From assembly GCF_000745015.1 (NCBI RefSeq), contig NZ_JQNA01000002.1, positions 3,100,001-3,164,000 on the forward strand: 64,000 bases of DNA. Reading direction: 5' to 3'. This document shows positions 1 through 8,754 of the stretch, in pieces. Below the pieces are notes generated by a model. It was not told the DNA's origin. It worked only from the letters and a program-made list of their open reading frames with translations, and ran no database searches. This stretch comes from Burkholderia sp. 9120 (GTDB taxonomy: Bacteria; Pseudomonadota; Gammaproteobacteria; Burkholderiales; Burkholderiaceae). A program made the translations under genes and the position numbers. The stretch's first letter is position 1. The number at the start of each line of letters is the position of its first letter.

Positions 1-43
1 AATACCTCAGCGCTTGCGCGCAGCATCGCCAACCCGGCACCCG

Positions 44-1183
44 TCAATGCGCGAACCGCAGGATCGGTTTAAGCGTGATGCCGCTGCTGCTATCTTCGGC
101 CGCCTGGTTGATCTGGTCGAGCGGGTAGAACCGGACCAGCTTGTCGAACGGAAATCGCCCTTGCTGATACAACTGCACGAGTTGCGGAATGAAGGTTTGC
201 GGCACGCTGTCGCCTTCCACGATGCCGCGAATCGTGCGCCCATTCAGCAACAGACTGTTGATATCGAACTGCGCCAGGGTGCCGAGCGGCGGCGCGCCGA
301 CCACACCCATCGCGCCGAGCCGGCCGAGCGTTTCGATGCCTTGCGACAGCACCTCCGCGCGGCCGGTCGATTCGAGCGCGAAATCCACGCCGCCGCCGGT
401 GATCTCGCGAATCGCTTCGATCATGTCGACTTCACGGCTATTCACCGTATGCGTCGCGCCCAACTCTTTGGCCAGCGTTAGCCGCGACGGCACGACGTCG
501 ACGGCGATGATCGTAGTGGCGCCCGCGACCCGCGCGGCCATCACCGCGCTAAGGCCGACCGCGCCCGCGCCGAGGCTCGCGAAGCTGCTGCCCGGGCGCA
601 CTTTCAGCGAGTTGATGACGGCCCCCGCGCCGGTCTGGATGCCGCAGCCGAGCGGCCCGAGCAACGCCAGCGGCGCGTCGCGCGGCACCTTGATGGCATT
701 GTTCTCGCGCGCAATCGCAAAGCTCGCGAACGACGACTGCGCGAAGAAATGATCGTGCAGCGGCCGTCCTTCGTCGTCTTCGATCGCGTTGCGGCCTTCG
801 AGATCGCCGCCGCCGAAGTTCAATCCGAAGAAGTGCTGGCAGTACGCGCCGTGGCCACCGCTGCAAGACGCGCAGTAACCGCACGCGCCATAAGTCAGCA
901 CCACATGATCGCCAACCTTGAGGTCCTTGACGGCAGGACCGGTTTCCTCGACGACGCCCGCGCCTTCGTGTCCCAGCACCGCCGGCAAGGGCACCGGGTA
1001 ATACTGGTCGCGCACGATCAGATCGGTGTGGCACAGGCCGGTCGCCACGACGCGGACCAGCACCTCGTCCTCTTTCGGCGCGCGAATTCGTGCCTGCCGG
1101 ATCGCGAAGGGCTCGCCCTTCGCGGTCGCGACGGCGGCGGTGATGGTGCGAAATCCGGCGGACGTTGTCGTTGATGTTGTCAT
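44..1183 (-). CDS. Zinc-dependent alcohol dehydrogenase, aryl-alcohol type
   Basis: A 379-aa medium-chain dehydrogenase, predicted to oxidise an alcohol to its aldehyde with NAD+. Catalytic zinc ligands are visible as Cys51 (GLCHTD) and the GHE motif at 71-73. Four structural-zinc cysteines lie at 101, 104, 107 and 115. A GAGAVG nucleotide-binding loop follows in the Rossmann domain. The ATG at 1183 was chosen over longer in-frame options because AAGGAGA lies directly upstream and the protein then starts as family members do. It sits 20 bp downstream of an aldehyde dehydrogenase on the same strand, so the pair would take an alcohol through to the acid, as XylB/XylC do for benzyl alcohol. The aromatic substrate is inferred from family resemblance only; a general or formaldehyde-type role is possible. 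Confidence 0.88.
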   Translation of the reverse strand: MTTSTTTSAGFRTITAAVATAKGEPFAIRQARIRAPKEDEVLVRVVATGLCHTDLIVRDQYYPVPLPAVLGHEGAGVVEETGPAVKDLKVGDHVVLTYGACGYCASCSGGHGAYCQHFFGLNFGGGDLEGRNAIEDDEGRPLHDHFFAQSSFASFAIARENNAIKVPRDAPLALLGPLGCGIQTGAGAVINSLKVRPGSSFASLGAGAVGLSAVMAARVAGATTIIAVDVVPSRLTLAKELGATHTVNSREVDMIEAIREITGGGVDFALESTGRAEVLSQGIETLGRLGAMGVVGAPPLGTLAQFDINSLLLNGRTIRGIVEGDSVPQTFIPQLVQLYQQGRFPFDKLVRFYPLDQINQAAEDSSSGITLKPILRFAH

Positions 1184-1203
1184 GGCTGTCTCCTTGGCGT
1201 GCT

Positions 1204-2676
1204 TCAGATGGGATAGAGGGGCGCTTCGCCCTTGACCGTGAGCCACTGCCACTGGGTGAACTCTTCCCAGTTCGCCGGGCCGCCGATGCTGGTGCCGTTG
1301 CCCGATGCGCCCACGCCGCCGAACGGATTGATCACCTCGTCGTTGACGGTCTGGTCGTTGATATGCAGCAGGCCGGTGCGCAGGCGTTCGCCCATGCGCA
1401 GCGCGCGGCCGACGTTCGCTGTGATGATCGCCATCGAGAGCCCGTATTCCGTACGGTTGGCGAGCGCGATCGCATCCTCGTCGCTGTCGAACGGCACGAC
1501 CACCGCGACCGGTCCGAAGATCTCTTCGTTGAACGCGGGGTTGTCCGGCGTGACGTCGCTCAACACGGTCGGCTCGAAGAACAGCTCGCGGCTGTGGCCG
1601 CCGGTCTCGAGAATCGCACCGGCCTGCTGCGCGTCGGCAACCACGCGCACCACGTGGTCGCGTTGCGCGGCGTTGATCAGCGGACCTAACGCAACGTCGG
1701 CGCTGGCCGGATCGCCGACCGTCAGGCTGGCCGCTTTCGCGACCAGCTTCTCGACGAAGGCCGCGTAGATTTTGCGCTGCACGAGCACACGGCCGGTCGC
1801 CATGCAGATTTGCCCCTGATGCAGGTACGCGCCCCAGGCGGTATTGGCGACGGCCAGTTCGAGATCGGCGTCGTCGAGCACGATCAACGAGTTCTTGCCG
1901 CCCAACTCGAGCGAGACTTTCTTCAGATACCGGCCGGCCGCTTCGCCGACCTTGCGGCCCGCCGCCGTCGAACCCGTGAACTGGATCATCGCCACGTGTG
2001 GATCGCTGGTCAGCGCCGCGCCCGCAGCGCCGTCGCCGGGCAAGACGTGCAACACGCCCTTCGGCAAACCGGCAAGTTCAAAAATACGCGCGATCGCAAA
2101 ACCGCCGCACACCGCCGTGCGCGGGTCCGGCTTCAGCACCACGGCATTGCCCAGCGCGAGGGCGGGCGCAACGGCGCGCATGGCCAGATACAGCGGGAAG
2201 TTGAACGGCGAGATCACGCCGATCACCCCGAGCGGACGGCGGCGCGCCAACGATAGACGTCCCGGCACCGAGGGCAGTACTTCGCCGGCGGAACGCGACG
2301 GCAGACTGCTCGCTTCGTGCAACGCCTTGACCGTGACGGCGGTTTCGAAGCCCGCTTTCGCGCGCGTTGAACCGCTTTCCCGGACCACCCATTCGACGAT
2401 CTCGTCGAAGTACGTCTCCGCCATACGCGCCGCGCGGCGCAGCACCGCAGCACGTTCGTCGTAGGGCAGCGCGGCCCAGGCGGGCTGCGCGCGCGACGCG
2501 CTCGCCGCCGATTCGCCGATCAGCGCAGCGTCGGCCATGCCGATACGGCCGAGGCGCTGGCCGGTAGCCGGCTCCGTCACGTCCGCTTCGGCGCTGCCGG
2601 CGTGCCAGTTGCCGGTGAACAGGCGGGCTTGCCAGAGGTCGCTGTCGAGTAACCGCGAGGGAAGAGTGACGCTCAT
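1204..2676 (-). CDS. NAD(P)+ aldehyde dehydrogenase, benzaldehyde dehydrogenase-like
   Basis: A 490-aa aldehyde dehydrogenase superfamily enzyme of usual length, converting an aldehyde to a carboxylate. The oxyanion Asn is at 159 (SPFNFP), the general base Glu257 in LELGGKN, and the nucleophile Cys291 in GQICMATG. The FTGSTAAG cofactor loop is at about 233-240. It is the first gene of a two-gene minus-strand operon with the alcohol dehydrogenase. The upstream leader contains tandem 10-bp repeats and a long inverted repeat that could be operators. Benzaldehyde-type specificity (XylC group) is suggested by motif context and the partner gene, but vanillin-type or other semialdehyde substrates cannot be excluded. 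Confidence 0.88.
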   Translation of the reverse strand: MSVTLPSRLLDSDLWQARLFTGNWHAGSAEADVTEPATGQRLGRIGMADAALIGESAASASRAQPAWAALPYDERAAVLRRAARMAETYFDEIVEWVVRESGSTRAKAGFETAVTVKALHEASSLPSRSAGEVLPSVPGRLSLARRRPLGVIGVISPFNFPLYLAMRAVAPALALGNAVVLKPDPRTAVCGGFAIARIFELAGLPKGVLHVLPGDGAAGAALTSDPHVAMIQFTGSTAAGRKVGEAAGRYLKKVSLELGGKNSLIVLDDADLELAVANTAWGAYLHQGQICMATGRVLVQRKIYAAFVEKLVAKAASLTVGDPASADVALGPLINAAQRDHVVRVVADAQQAGAILETGGHSRELFFEPTVLSDVTPDNPAFNEEIFGPVAVVVPFDSDEDAIALANRTEYGLSMAIITANVGRALRMGERLRTGLLHINDQTVNDEVINPFGGVGASGNGTSIGGPANWEEFTQWQWLTVKGEAPLYPI

Positions 2677-2708
2677 GCTATCTCCTGAAACAGTGCAAGT
2701 TCGCTAGG

Positions 2709-2729
2709 GACCCACGCTGGACCCACGCA
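2709..2729. repeat. Tandem 10-bp direct repeat GGACCCACGC
   Basis: GGACCCACGC occurs at 2709-2718 and again at 2720-2729, one base apart, so the copies are 11 bp (one helical turn) in phase. An inverted GGGTCC follows at 2731-2736. The repeat lies 33 bp upstream of the aldehyde dehydrogenase start, where an activator or repressor site could sit. Function is inference. Confidence 0.5.
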
Positions 2730-2880
2730 GGGTCCGCCGGTCGCTGAAGATAGGCGCTACGCCGTGGCGGCCGCTATCGGTGTTTGTTCCAGCGGCGCAA
2801 AGCACTGCGGCGACAGGGCGGTCGGCGCGAAAGTGTCCAGTTTCCGAACAGTACGCGCGCGGCGCTCGAAATGGATGAGC

Positions 2881-2904
2881 ATGCTTCGATTCGTGTCGAA
2901 GCAT
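2881..2904. promoter_or_regulatory. Perfect 9-bp inverted repeat, candidate operator
   Basis: ATGCTTCGA at 2881-2889 and TCGAAGCAT at 2896-2904 are exact reverse complements around a 6-bp spacer. It lies between the dehydrogenase operon and the divergent exporter gene, which suits a shared operator. A related ATGCTTCG-GT-CGAAGC element occurs at 30073-30088. The cognate regulator is unknown. Confidence 0.5.
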
Positions 2905-3020
2905 CGGCGAGCAGGTGGCCTCTACACTCGTCTCAACTTCTTTCGACCTGGACGCGCCATGATTGCCAACCCTGATTCCGCCATTGAAACCGCCGCCGCC
3001 AACGCGGCCGTCCGCTGATC

Positions 3021-4403
3021 GTGGCCGCGCTCGCGCCGACTCGCCGCGCCGCGTCCCGTGTGCTTGCCGCCACCTGTATCAGCTACACGGTGGTGCTGCT
3101 GGACGCGTCGATCGTCAATGTGGCGCTGGGGGAAATCAGCCATACGCTGCGCAGCAACATAGCGGGACTCCAGTGGGTCGTCAACGCGTACACGCTGACC
3201 TTCGCGAGTCTGCTGATGACCGGCGGCACGCTCGGCGACCGGCTCGGCGCGCGCAACGTCTACCTCACCGGGCTCTCTGTCTTTGTGCTCGGTTCGGTGT
3301 TGTGCGGATTCGCGCCCGACCTCACGACGCTGACGTTGGCGCGCGCGTTGCAAGGCGTCGGCAGCGCGATGCTGGTGCCGTGCTCGCTCGCGCTGATCAA
3401 CGACGCGTATCCGCTTCCCGCGCGTCGCGCGGCGGCCGTGAGCCTGTGGATGGGTTGCGGCGGTGTGGCGATGGCATCCGGTCCGTTGATCGGCGGGCTG
3501 CTGATTCATCTGTTCGGCTGGCGCAGCATCTTCTTCGTCAACGTGCCGATCGGGCTTGCCGGCATCTGGCTCGCGCAAGCGGTCGAGCGCACGGCGTCGC
3601 CCGGCACGCGGCATGTCGATCTGCCGGGACAACTGGCGGGCATCGTCGCGCTGGGCACGGTGATCGGTGTGCTGATCGAAGGGCATCGGCTCGGCTGGCA
3701 GTCCGCGCCGATCGTCGCGGGTATCGCGATTAGTGGCGTCGCGTGGGTCGCGTTCTTCGTGATCGAGACGAGGACCCAGCATCCCATGTTGCCGATGCCG
3801 TTTTTCCGCAATGCGTTGTTCTCGGCGTCGACCTTTGTGTCGATGGTGTCGGCGTTCGTTTTCTACGGCATGTTGTTCACGTTCAGCCTGTTCTACCAGC
3901 AGGCGCGCGGTTATTCCGCGCTCGACACCGGCCTCGCCTTCCTGCCGATGACCGGCATGGTCGCGCTGGGCGGTCTGCTGTCGAGCCGGGTCGTGAAACG
4001 GCTGGGCACGAGAGAGTCGATGTGTATCGCCTTCGTGCTGTACGCGTTGGGCGCCCTCGGCATGAGCCTCACGAACGCCGCTTCGCCGTACTGGGTCGCT
4101 GTCGTGCCGATGCTCGCCATCGGCATGGCGTCCGGCTTTATCTCACCGGCGGCGACCTCGCCCGCGCTCGGCACCGTCGATAAAAACCGCGCGGGGATTG
4201 CCGCCGCCGTGTTGAATTCGGCGCGTCAAAGCGGCTCCGCGCTGGGCGTGGCGATCTTCGGCACGTTCATTTCCACCGCCCACGTGTTTCAGCAGGCGAT
4301 GAACCTGATTCTGGGCATCGTCGCGACGCTATCGACGATCGCCGCCTGCGTGTGGTGGGTGGCGTCGCGCCCGGTTGAAGCGGAGCCCTGTCGCCTGTCG
4401 TGA
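3021..4403 (+). CDS. MFS exporter, DHA2 (EmrB/QacA) family; 5' end doubtful
   Basis: The 460-aa open frame from a GTG encodes an inner-membrane drug or solute exporter of the 14-helix DHA2 family. The LDASIVNVAL motif in the first helix, WVVNAYTL and the GDRLGARN loop are typical, and about 13-14 hydrophobic segments follow. GTG 3021 has no ribosome-binding site. An ATG at 2959 opens 19 plausible N-terminal codons that hit a stop at 3016 in a different frame; adding one base around 3012-3016 would fuse the two into a normal DHA2 N-terminus. The gene may therefore be frameshifted naturally or by a sequence error. It is divergent from the alcohol/aldehyde dehydrogenases and convergent with the Mo subunit gene. 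Substrate unknown. Confidence 0.8.
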   Translation: MAALAPTRRAASRVLAATCISYTVVLLDASIVNVALGEISHTLRSNIAGLQWVVNAYTLTFASLLMTGGTLGDRLGARNVYLTGLSVFVLGSVLCGFAPDLTTLTLARALQGVGSAMLVPCSLALINDAYPLPARRAAAVSLWMGCGGVAMASGPLIGGLLIHLFGWRSIFFVNVPIGLAGIWLAQAVERTASPGTRHVDLPGQLAGIVALGTVIGVLIEGHRLGWQSAPIVAGIAISGVAWVAFFVIETRTQHPMLPMPFFRNALFSASTFVSMVSAFVFYGMLFTFSLFYQQARGYSALDTGLAFLPMTGMVALGGLLSSRVVKRLGTRESMCIAFVLYALGALGMSLTNAASPYWVAVVPMLAIGMASGFISPAATSPALGTVDKNRAGIAAAVLNSARQSGSALGVAIFGTFISTAHVFQQAMNLILGIVATLSTIAACVWWVASRPVEAEPCRLS

Positions 4404-4447
4404 GTGAGCGACCGCGCGCAGCACCCACGACAACCACAACGGCATGC

Positions 4448-6712
4448 CTACACATCGATCCGCTTGCGCAAGCTCTCGCCGGCTAGAGGCAAATCACGCA
4501 AACGCTGCCCGGTCGCATCGAATAACGCATTGCCGAGCGCGCCCGCGGTCGGGCCCATCGACGCTTCGGCGACGCCCAGAAACGGCATGCCGGGCCGGTT
4601 GATCAGATGCACGTTCACGCCGCGCGGCACCGCCGAAAACCGCAGGATCGGATAACTGCTCCAGTCGAAGCTGCGGATTCGCGAGGTATCGAACTTCAGC
4701 TCCTCATACAGCGTCCAGCTGGCCGATTGAAGCACGCCGCCTTCGATCTGGTTGCGAATGCCGTCCGGGTTGACGCCTTGCCCGCAGTCCACCGCGACTT
4801 CCGCGTGTTCGAGAATCACCTGACCCGTTTCCGGCACAACGGAAATCTCCACGGCCATCGCGACATACGCCATCAGGTTCTTGTACTTGCCGAACGCGAA
4901 GCCGATACCGTGATTACGCTTGCGCGCCGCGCGCGGCCAGCCGAATTTTTCGGCGGCGAGTTTGATCACGTCTTGCGCGCGCGGGTCCTGCATATGCTTG
5001 AGCCGGAACGCGACCGGATCGGCGCCCGCGGCGGCGGCCAGTTCGTCCATGAAGGTTTCGATCGTGAAGACGTTCATGTGCGCGCCGAGCGAGCGCATCG
5101 CTGAGGTTTGCAGCGGCATGGTCGGCGAAAAATTGTTCATGACGTGCACGTTCGGCAACGTGTACAACGGAATCGCGTTGCGGTCGCCGCCGCCTTCGGG
5201 CTGCACCATCGGCACCGAAGGCGCCGACACGAACGGCTTCGCCAGCATGCGTGCCGGCAGAAGCCGGCCCGCGTTGACGATCCGCTCATTGTGCGAACTG
5301 CTCCACAGCGCGTAGTTCCAGTCGACGATGCTGCCGCCCGCGTCGAGCGACGCGCTCACTTCGGTGACCATCGCGGGCGTGAAGTGGTCCCACGTGTGCT
5401 CCTGTTCGCGCATCCACTGCACCCGCACCGGCTGGCCGGGCAACTCGCGCGCAATCAGTGCGGCGTGCGCGGCGACGTCGTCCGCGCCGTTGTGGCCGTA
5501 GCATCCCGAGCCTTCCATGTGGATGCAACGAACCTGCTCCTTGGGCAGCGAGAGCATTTCAGTGAGGCCGTCGCGCAGCGGGTAGACGCCTTGCGAATGC
5601 GTCCACACCGTCATCACGCCGTCCTTGAACAGCGCGACCGAACAGGACGGCCCGATCGAACCGTGCAGCATGTAGCGCTTGGTGTATTTCGCGCTGAGCG
5701 TTTTGATGGGCGTGCCCGCCGTACTGTGCGTGTTCGCGATCTCGATGTGCTGCGTGGAGATCGTCTTCAGATCGCGATGCACGGTGGCCGGATCGGGCAG
5801 CGCGCGGCCGCCGCTCCACTGGCTGCCGGCCGCCAGCGCGCGTTGCGCCTGCACCGCCTGCCATTCGCCTTTGGCGACCACGGCGAGCATGCTGCCGTCG
5901 CGGATCACCTTGATCACGCCCGGCATCTTCAGGATCTCGGGCGTGTTGGTCTGCATCAGTTGGGCGTCGTACACGGGCGGCATCACCACGCGCGCGTGCA
6001 GCATGCCGGGCATCGTGATGTCCTGCACGTAGCTCACGCCGCCAGTCACCTTGCCGGGAATGTCGAGCCTCGGCAGCGAGGTGCCGATCACGTTGAAGGT
6101 GGCGGGATCTTTCAGCGGCGACGACGGTGTCGCCAGACGATGCAGATCGACGAAGCCGACCGCCTGGCCGTAGGTCATGCTGCGGCCGTCGGGCGTTTTG
6201 ATCACCGCGTTGCGCACGTTCAGCACCGTACTGCTCACGCCGAGCTTCGCCGCTGCCGCGTCGACCAGCAGACCGCGCACCTGGGCGGCGGCGTTCAGCA
6301 ACGCGCTGCCGCTGTCGGCCATCGTGTGGCTGCCGGCGGTGAGTCCTTCGTCCGGCGAGGCGCCGGTGTCGGCGGTCAGGAAGGTGATCAGTGCGGGCGC
6401 CATGTCGAGCTCTTCGGCCGCGACTTGCAGCAGCGCGGTACGCACGCCGGTGCCGAGTTCCACCTTGCCGGTGTAGACGGTCACCTTGCCGGCCGGATCG
6501 ATCTTGATCCACGCGTCGAGATACGGATTGGTCTTCAGGCTGCCCGCCAGCGTCTGGGTCGCTTTGCCGATATGCACGGCCGCGCCTTCGTCGGCGATCA
6601 CTTCCTGCGCCATCGCCCTGACGCCGGGGAACAGGCTGAAGCTCACCACCAGCGCGCCGGACATCAGGAAGCGGCGGCGTCCTTCGTTGACGTCGTCGTG
6701 ATCGAGGCTCAT
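4448..6712 (-). CDS. Periplasmic molybdenum hydroxylase, Mo-cofactor subunit (IorB-like)
   Basis: A 754-aa xanthine dehydrogenase-family molybdopterin-binding subunit of the isoquinoline 1-oxidoreductase beta/aldehyde dehydrogenase group. A Tat signal is evident near the N-terminus (GRRRFLMSG followed by a hydrophobic stretch ending in AMAQ), so the folded cofactor-loaded enzyme should be exported to the periplasm. The C-terminal VDCGQGVNPDGIRNQIEGG segment is characteristic of the family. The ATG at 6712 overlaps the stop of the 2Fe-2S gene as ATGA, so translation is coupled. With the upstream 2Fe-2S and cytochrome c genes it forms a three-subunit enzyme that hydroxylates a heteroaromatic ring or oxidises an aldehyde and passes electrons to the respiratory chain. 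Substrate not determinable from sequence. Confidence 0.88.
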   Translation of the reverse strand: MSLDHDDVNEGRRRFLMSGALVVSFSLFPGVRAMAQEVIADEGAAVHIGKATQTLAGSLKTNPYLDAWIKIDPAGKVTVYTGKVELGTGVRTALLQVAAEELDMAPALITFLTADTGASPDEGLTAGSHTMADSGSALLNAAAQVRGLLVDAAAAKLGVSSTVLNVRNAVIKTPDGRSMTYGQAVGFVDLHRLATPSSPLKDPATFNVIGTSLPRLDIPGKVTGGVSYVQDITMPGMLHARVVMPPVYDAQLMQTNTPEILKMPGVIKVIRDGSMLAVVAKGEWQAVQAQRALAAGSQWSGGRALPDPATVHRDLKTISTQHIEIANTHSTAGTPIKTLSAKYTKRYMLHGSIGPSCSVALFKDGVMTVWTHSQGVYPLRDGLTEMLSLPKEQVRCIHMEGSGCYGHNGADDVAAHAALIARELPGQPVRVQWMREQEHTWDHFTPAMVTEVSASLDAGGSIVDWNYALWSSSHNERIVNAGRLLPARMLAKPFVSAPSVPMVQPEGGGDRNAIPLYTLPNVHVMNNFSPTMPLQTSAMRSLGAHMNVFTIETFMDELAAAAGADPVAFRLKHMQDPRAQDVIKLAAEKFGWPRAARKRNHGIGFAFGKYKNLMAYVAMAVEISVVPETGQVILEHAEVAVDCGQGVNPDGIRNQIEGGVLQSASWTLYEELKFDTSRIRSFDWSSYPILRFSAVPRGVNVHLINRPGMPFLGVAEASMGPTAGALGNALFDATGQRLRDLPLAGESLRKRIDV

Positions 6713-7227
6713 TGCGCGCCTCCATGAGCCACCGCGCCGTACGTTGCGGCAGACGCGGCCGCCGTATCCGGCACCGGCAAATGCGCGACTTCGCGGATCG
6801 CCGCGAGAATCCGCGTGTGCGTGCCGCAACGGCAGAGGTTGGTTTCCATATGGTCGAGCAATTCGCGTTCGGTGGGGCGCGGATTGCGATCGAGCAGCGC
6901 CTGCGCGCGCATGATCATGCCGGCGATACAGTAGCCGCACTGCGCCGCCTGGTGATCGATAAACGCCTTCTGCAACGGGCCGGGGTGCTCGGCTGTGCCA
7001 AGACTTTCAATCGTGCGCACGGCGCGCGTGCCGATCGCCGACACGGGAATCAGGCACGAGAACGTCGCCTTGTCGCCGACGATCACGGTACAGGCGCCGC
7101 ACTGGCCGAGTCCGCAGCCGAACTTCGCGCCATGCAGATGCAGGTCGTTGCGCAGCGCGTACAGCAGCGGCGTGGAGGGATCGATATCGAGCGTGTGCTG
7201 CACGCCATTGACGGTAAGGTTGATCAT
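6709..7227 (-). CDS. 2Fe-2S subunit of the molybdenum hydroxylase
   Basis: A 172-aa electron-transfer subunit with two [2Fe-2S] clusters. The plant-ferredoxin-type cluster uses Cys38, Cys43, Cys46 and Cys58. The second cluster uses Cys97, Cys100, Cys132 and Cys134 (QCGYC and LCRCG). The ATG at 7227 was chosen because AAGGAGAA lies upstream and the MINLTVNG start matches family members; it also gives ATGA overlaps with both neighbouring genes. It has no signal peptide, so it is expected to cross the membrane with the Tat-tagged Mo subunit. It would relay electrons from the Mo centre to the cytochrome c subunit. Confidence 0.92.
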   Translation of the reverse strand: MINLTVNGVQHTLDIDPSTPLLYALRNDLHLHGAKFGCGLGQCGACTVIVGDKATFSCLIPVSAIGTRAVRTIESLGTAEHPGPLQKAFIDHQAAQCGYCIAGMIMRAQALLDRNPRPTERELLDHMETNLCRCGTHTRILAAIREVAHLPVPDTAAASAATYGAVAHGGAQ

Positions 7228-8501
7228 CGCGCGTGGTTCTCCTTTCTGACTTTGGCGACCGTCGCCTCGACGTCCTGCCACGGGCCGCGCTGCGAATACG
7301 CGGCGCGCACGTAGGACGCCAGATCGGCGATCTGCTGGTCGCTATAGACCTCGCTGAAGGCGGGCATGTAGTTCATGCTGTCCTCGCCCTGCCAGCCGTT
7401 GCCGCTGAGGATCATCTGCGCGGTGTTGCGTGGCGTCGTCGCGTTGATCGCGGTGCTGAAGGCGAGGGTGGGGCGTTCGCCGATCGACTGCATCGGCGCG
7501 GCGGGGCCGTGGCACTGCGCGCACGAGGCGGCGAACAGCAACGCGCCGCGTTGCGCGCCGGGCGACGTCGCGCCCTGGTACGCCACGTTGACGAGTGCGG
7601 GCTGCGGCTTCTGGATCGACAGGAGGTAAGTGGCGATCGCTTGCACGTCTTCTTCCGGCACGGTCGCCAGATCGCGCGTGACCGGCAGCATCGGACCGGC
7701 CGCCGCGCCATGTTCGCTAGCGCGGCCGGTGCGCAGATAGGTCACGAGTTGTTGCTGGGTCCACGGCCTGGGCGCTGCGCCGAGCGCATTGAGCGCGGGC
7801 GCTTCCCAACCGTCGACCACGCCGCCGTCAAATGCATGGCCCAGCTTTTCGCCGCCGATCGCATTGAGCGGCGAATGACACGACGCGCAGTGCCCCAAGC
7901 CATCCACCAGCAGCTTGCCGCGATTCCACTGGGCGTCTTTCGACACATCCGCTTGCTGCTCGCCGGGACGCAGGAACAACACGTTCCAGAAGGCGAGCGG
8001 CGGGCGGAAATTCAGCGGGAAGATCAGGTCGTTGGCGGGCGCGTTTGCGTGGACCGGCTCACGCGTCATCAGATACGCGTAGGCCGCGGAGACGTCGCGA
8101 TCGGACATGCGGGTGAAATGGATATACGGAAACGCGGGATACAGCAGATGACCGTCGCGCGCCACGCCATGACGGACCGCTCGCGTGAACGCTTCGAGCG
8201 ACCAGTTGCCGATGCCCGTCTCGGGATCGGGCGTGATGTTGGTCGCGTAGATCGTGCCGAACGGCGTGGCCAGCGGCAGACCGCCGGCGAATGGCTTGCC
8301 GCCCTTCGCGGTATGGCAGACGATGCAATCGCCGAGCGCCACGACACGCGCGCCCGCGAGGCGCGTCTGCGAGTCGAACGACGTCGCGGCCGGCGGCGCG
8401 ATCGGATCGATGGCGGGGTTCCACGCCAGCAGCAGGAAACCGGTCAGCGCGGCGAGGATGACCACGCCGCCTGCCGTCAGCAGTTTTGACTTGCGGGTCA
8501 T
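7224..8501 (-). CDS. Membrane-anchored tri-heme cytochrome c subunit
   Basis: A 425-aa c-type cytochrome with three CxxCH heme sites at about 59-63, 205-209 and 327-331, matching the three-heme cytochromes of periplasmic alcohol/aldehyde dehydrogenases. An N-terminal hydrophobic segment (residues 8-27) acts as a signal or membrane anchor. It is the first gene of the cytochrome-FeS-Mo operon and overlaps the FeS gene start by ATGA. It probably takes electrons from the 2Fe-2S subunit and hands them to the quinone pool or a terminal oxidase. AGAGG precedes the ATG. Length is typical. Confidence 0.9.
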   Translation of the reverse strand: MTRKSKLLTAGGVVILAALTGFLLLAWNPAIDPIAPPAATSFDSQTRLAGARVVALGDCIVCHTAKGGKPFAGGLPLATPFGTIYATNITPDPETGIGNWSLEAFTRAVRHGVARDGHLLYPAFPYIHFTRMSDRDVSAAYAYLMTREPVHANAPANDLIFPLNFRPPLAFWNVLFLRPGEQQADVSKDAQWNRGKLLVDGLGHCASCHSPLNAIGGEKLGHAFDGGVVDGWEAPALNALGAAPRPWTQQQLVTYLRTGRASEHGAAAGPMLPVTRDLATVPEEDVQAIATYLLSIQKPQPALVNVAYQGATSPGAQRGALLFAASCAQCHGPAAPMQSIGERPTLAFSTAINATTPRNTAQMILSGNGWQGEDSMNYMPAFSEVYSDQQIADLASYVRAAYSQRGPWQDVEATVAKVRKENHAR

Positions 8502-8715
8502 TCACGCACCTCTCACTGAAGTCTTGATTTAAAGAAAACGCATGCGCGGGGTGGTGCATGCGAGTGGGGGACGAGCGCCGTCACCGTGTGATTCCAACGA
8601 ACGGCACGGGTTTTTTATTGCAACGATGGTTTGTCGTGCCGGCGTTTTGACTCGATGGCGCTAGCGTATCGCCAACGTCATGAGAACTCCTGAAGCCGGA
8701 CTAAAAACTTGTTAA

Positions 8716-8740
8716 TCCGGACGGCGCGATGCCGTCCGGA
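8716..8740 (-). terminator. Intrinsic terminator after the MFS/monooxygenase operon
   Basis: A perfect 10-bp stem (TCCGGACGGC and its complement) with a 5-nt loop. Read on the minus strand it is followed by TTAACAAGTTTTTAG, a U-rich tract. It lies 15 bp past the stop of the MFS gene and insulates the operon from the cytochrome operon downstream. Confidence 0.75.
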
Positions 8741-8754
8741 CGAAACTGCAAGCG

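Larger units (their letters stand above)
2677..2958. other. Intergenic regulatory region between aldehyde dehydrogenase and MFS genes
   Basis: About 280 bp separate the two divergent transcription units (340 bp if the exporter starts at 3021). No convincing coding sequence is present. It holds a tandem repeat at 2709-2729 and a perfect 9-bp inverted repeat at 2881-2904, listed separately. I could not identify a confident promoter, and no regulator gene lies in this gap. Confidence 0.6.

Noticed and set aside
1..43. Possible further gene at the left edge
   Set aside because: Only 43 bp precede the dehydrogenase stop; nothing can be assigned.
5108..6727. 539-codon open frame antisense to the Mo subunit
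   Set aside because: His/Arg-rich shadow; the opposite strand encodes an unmistakable molybdenum hydroxylase.
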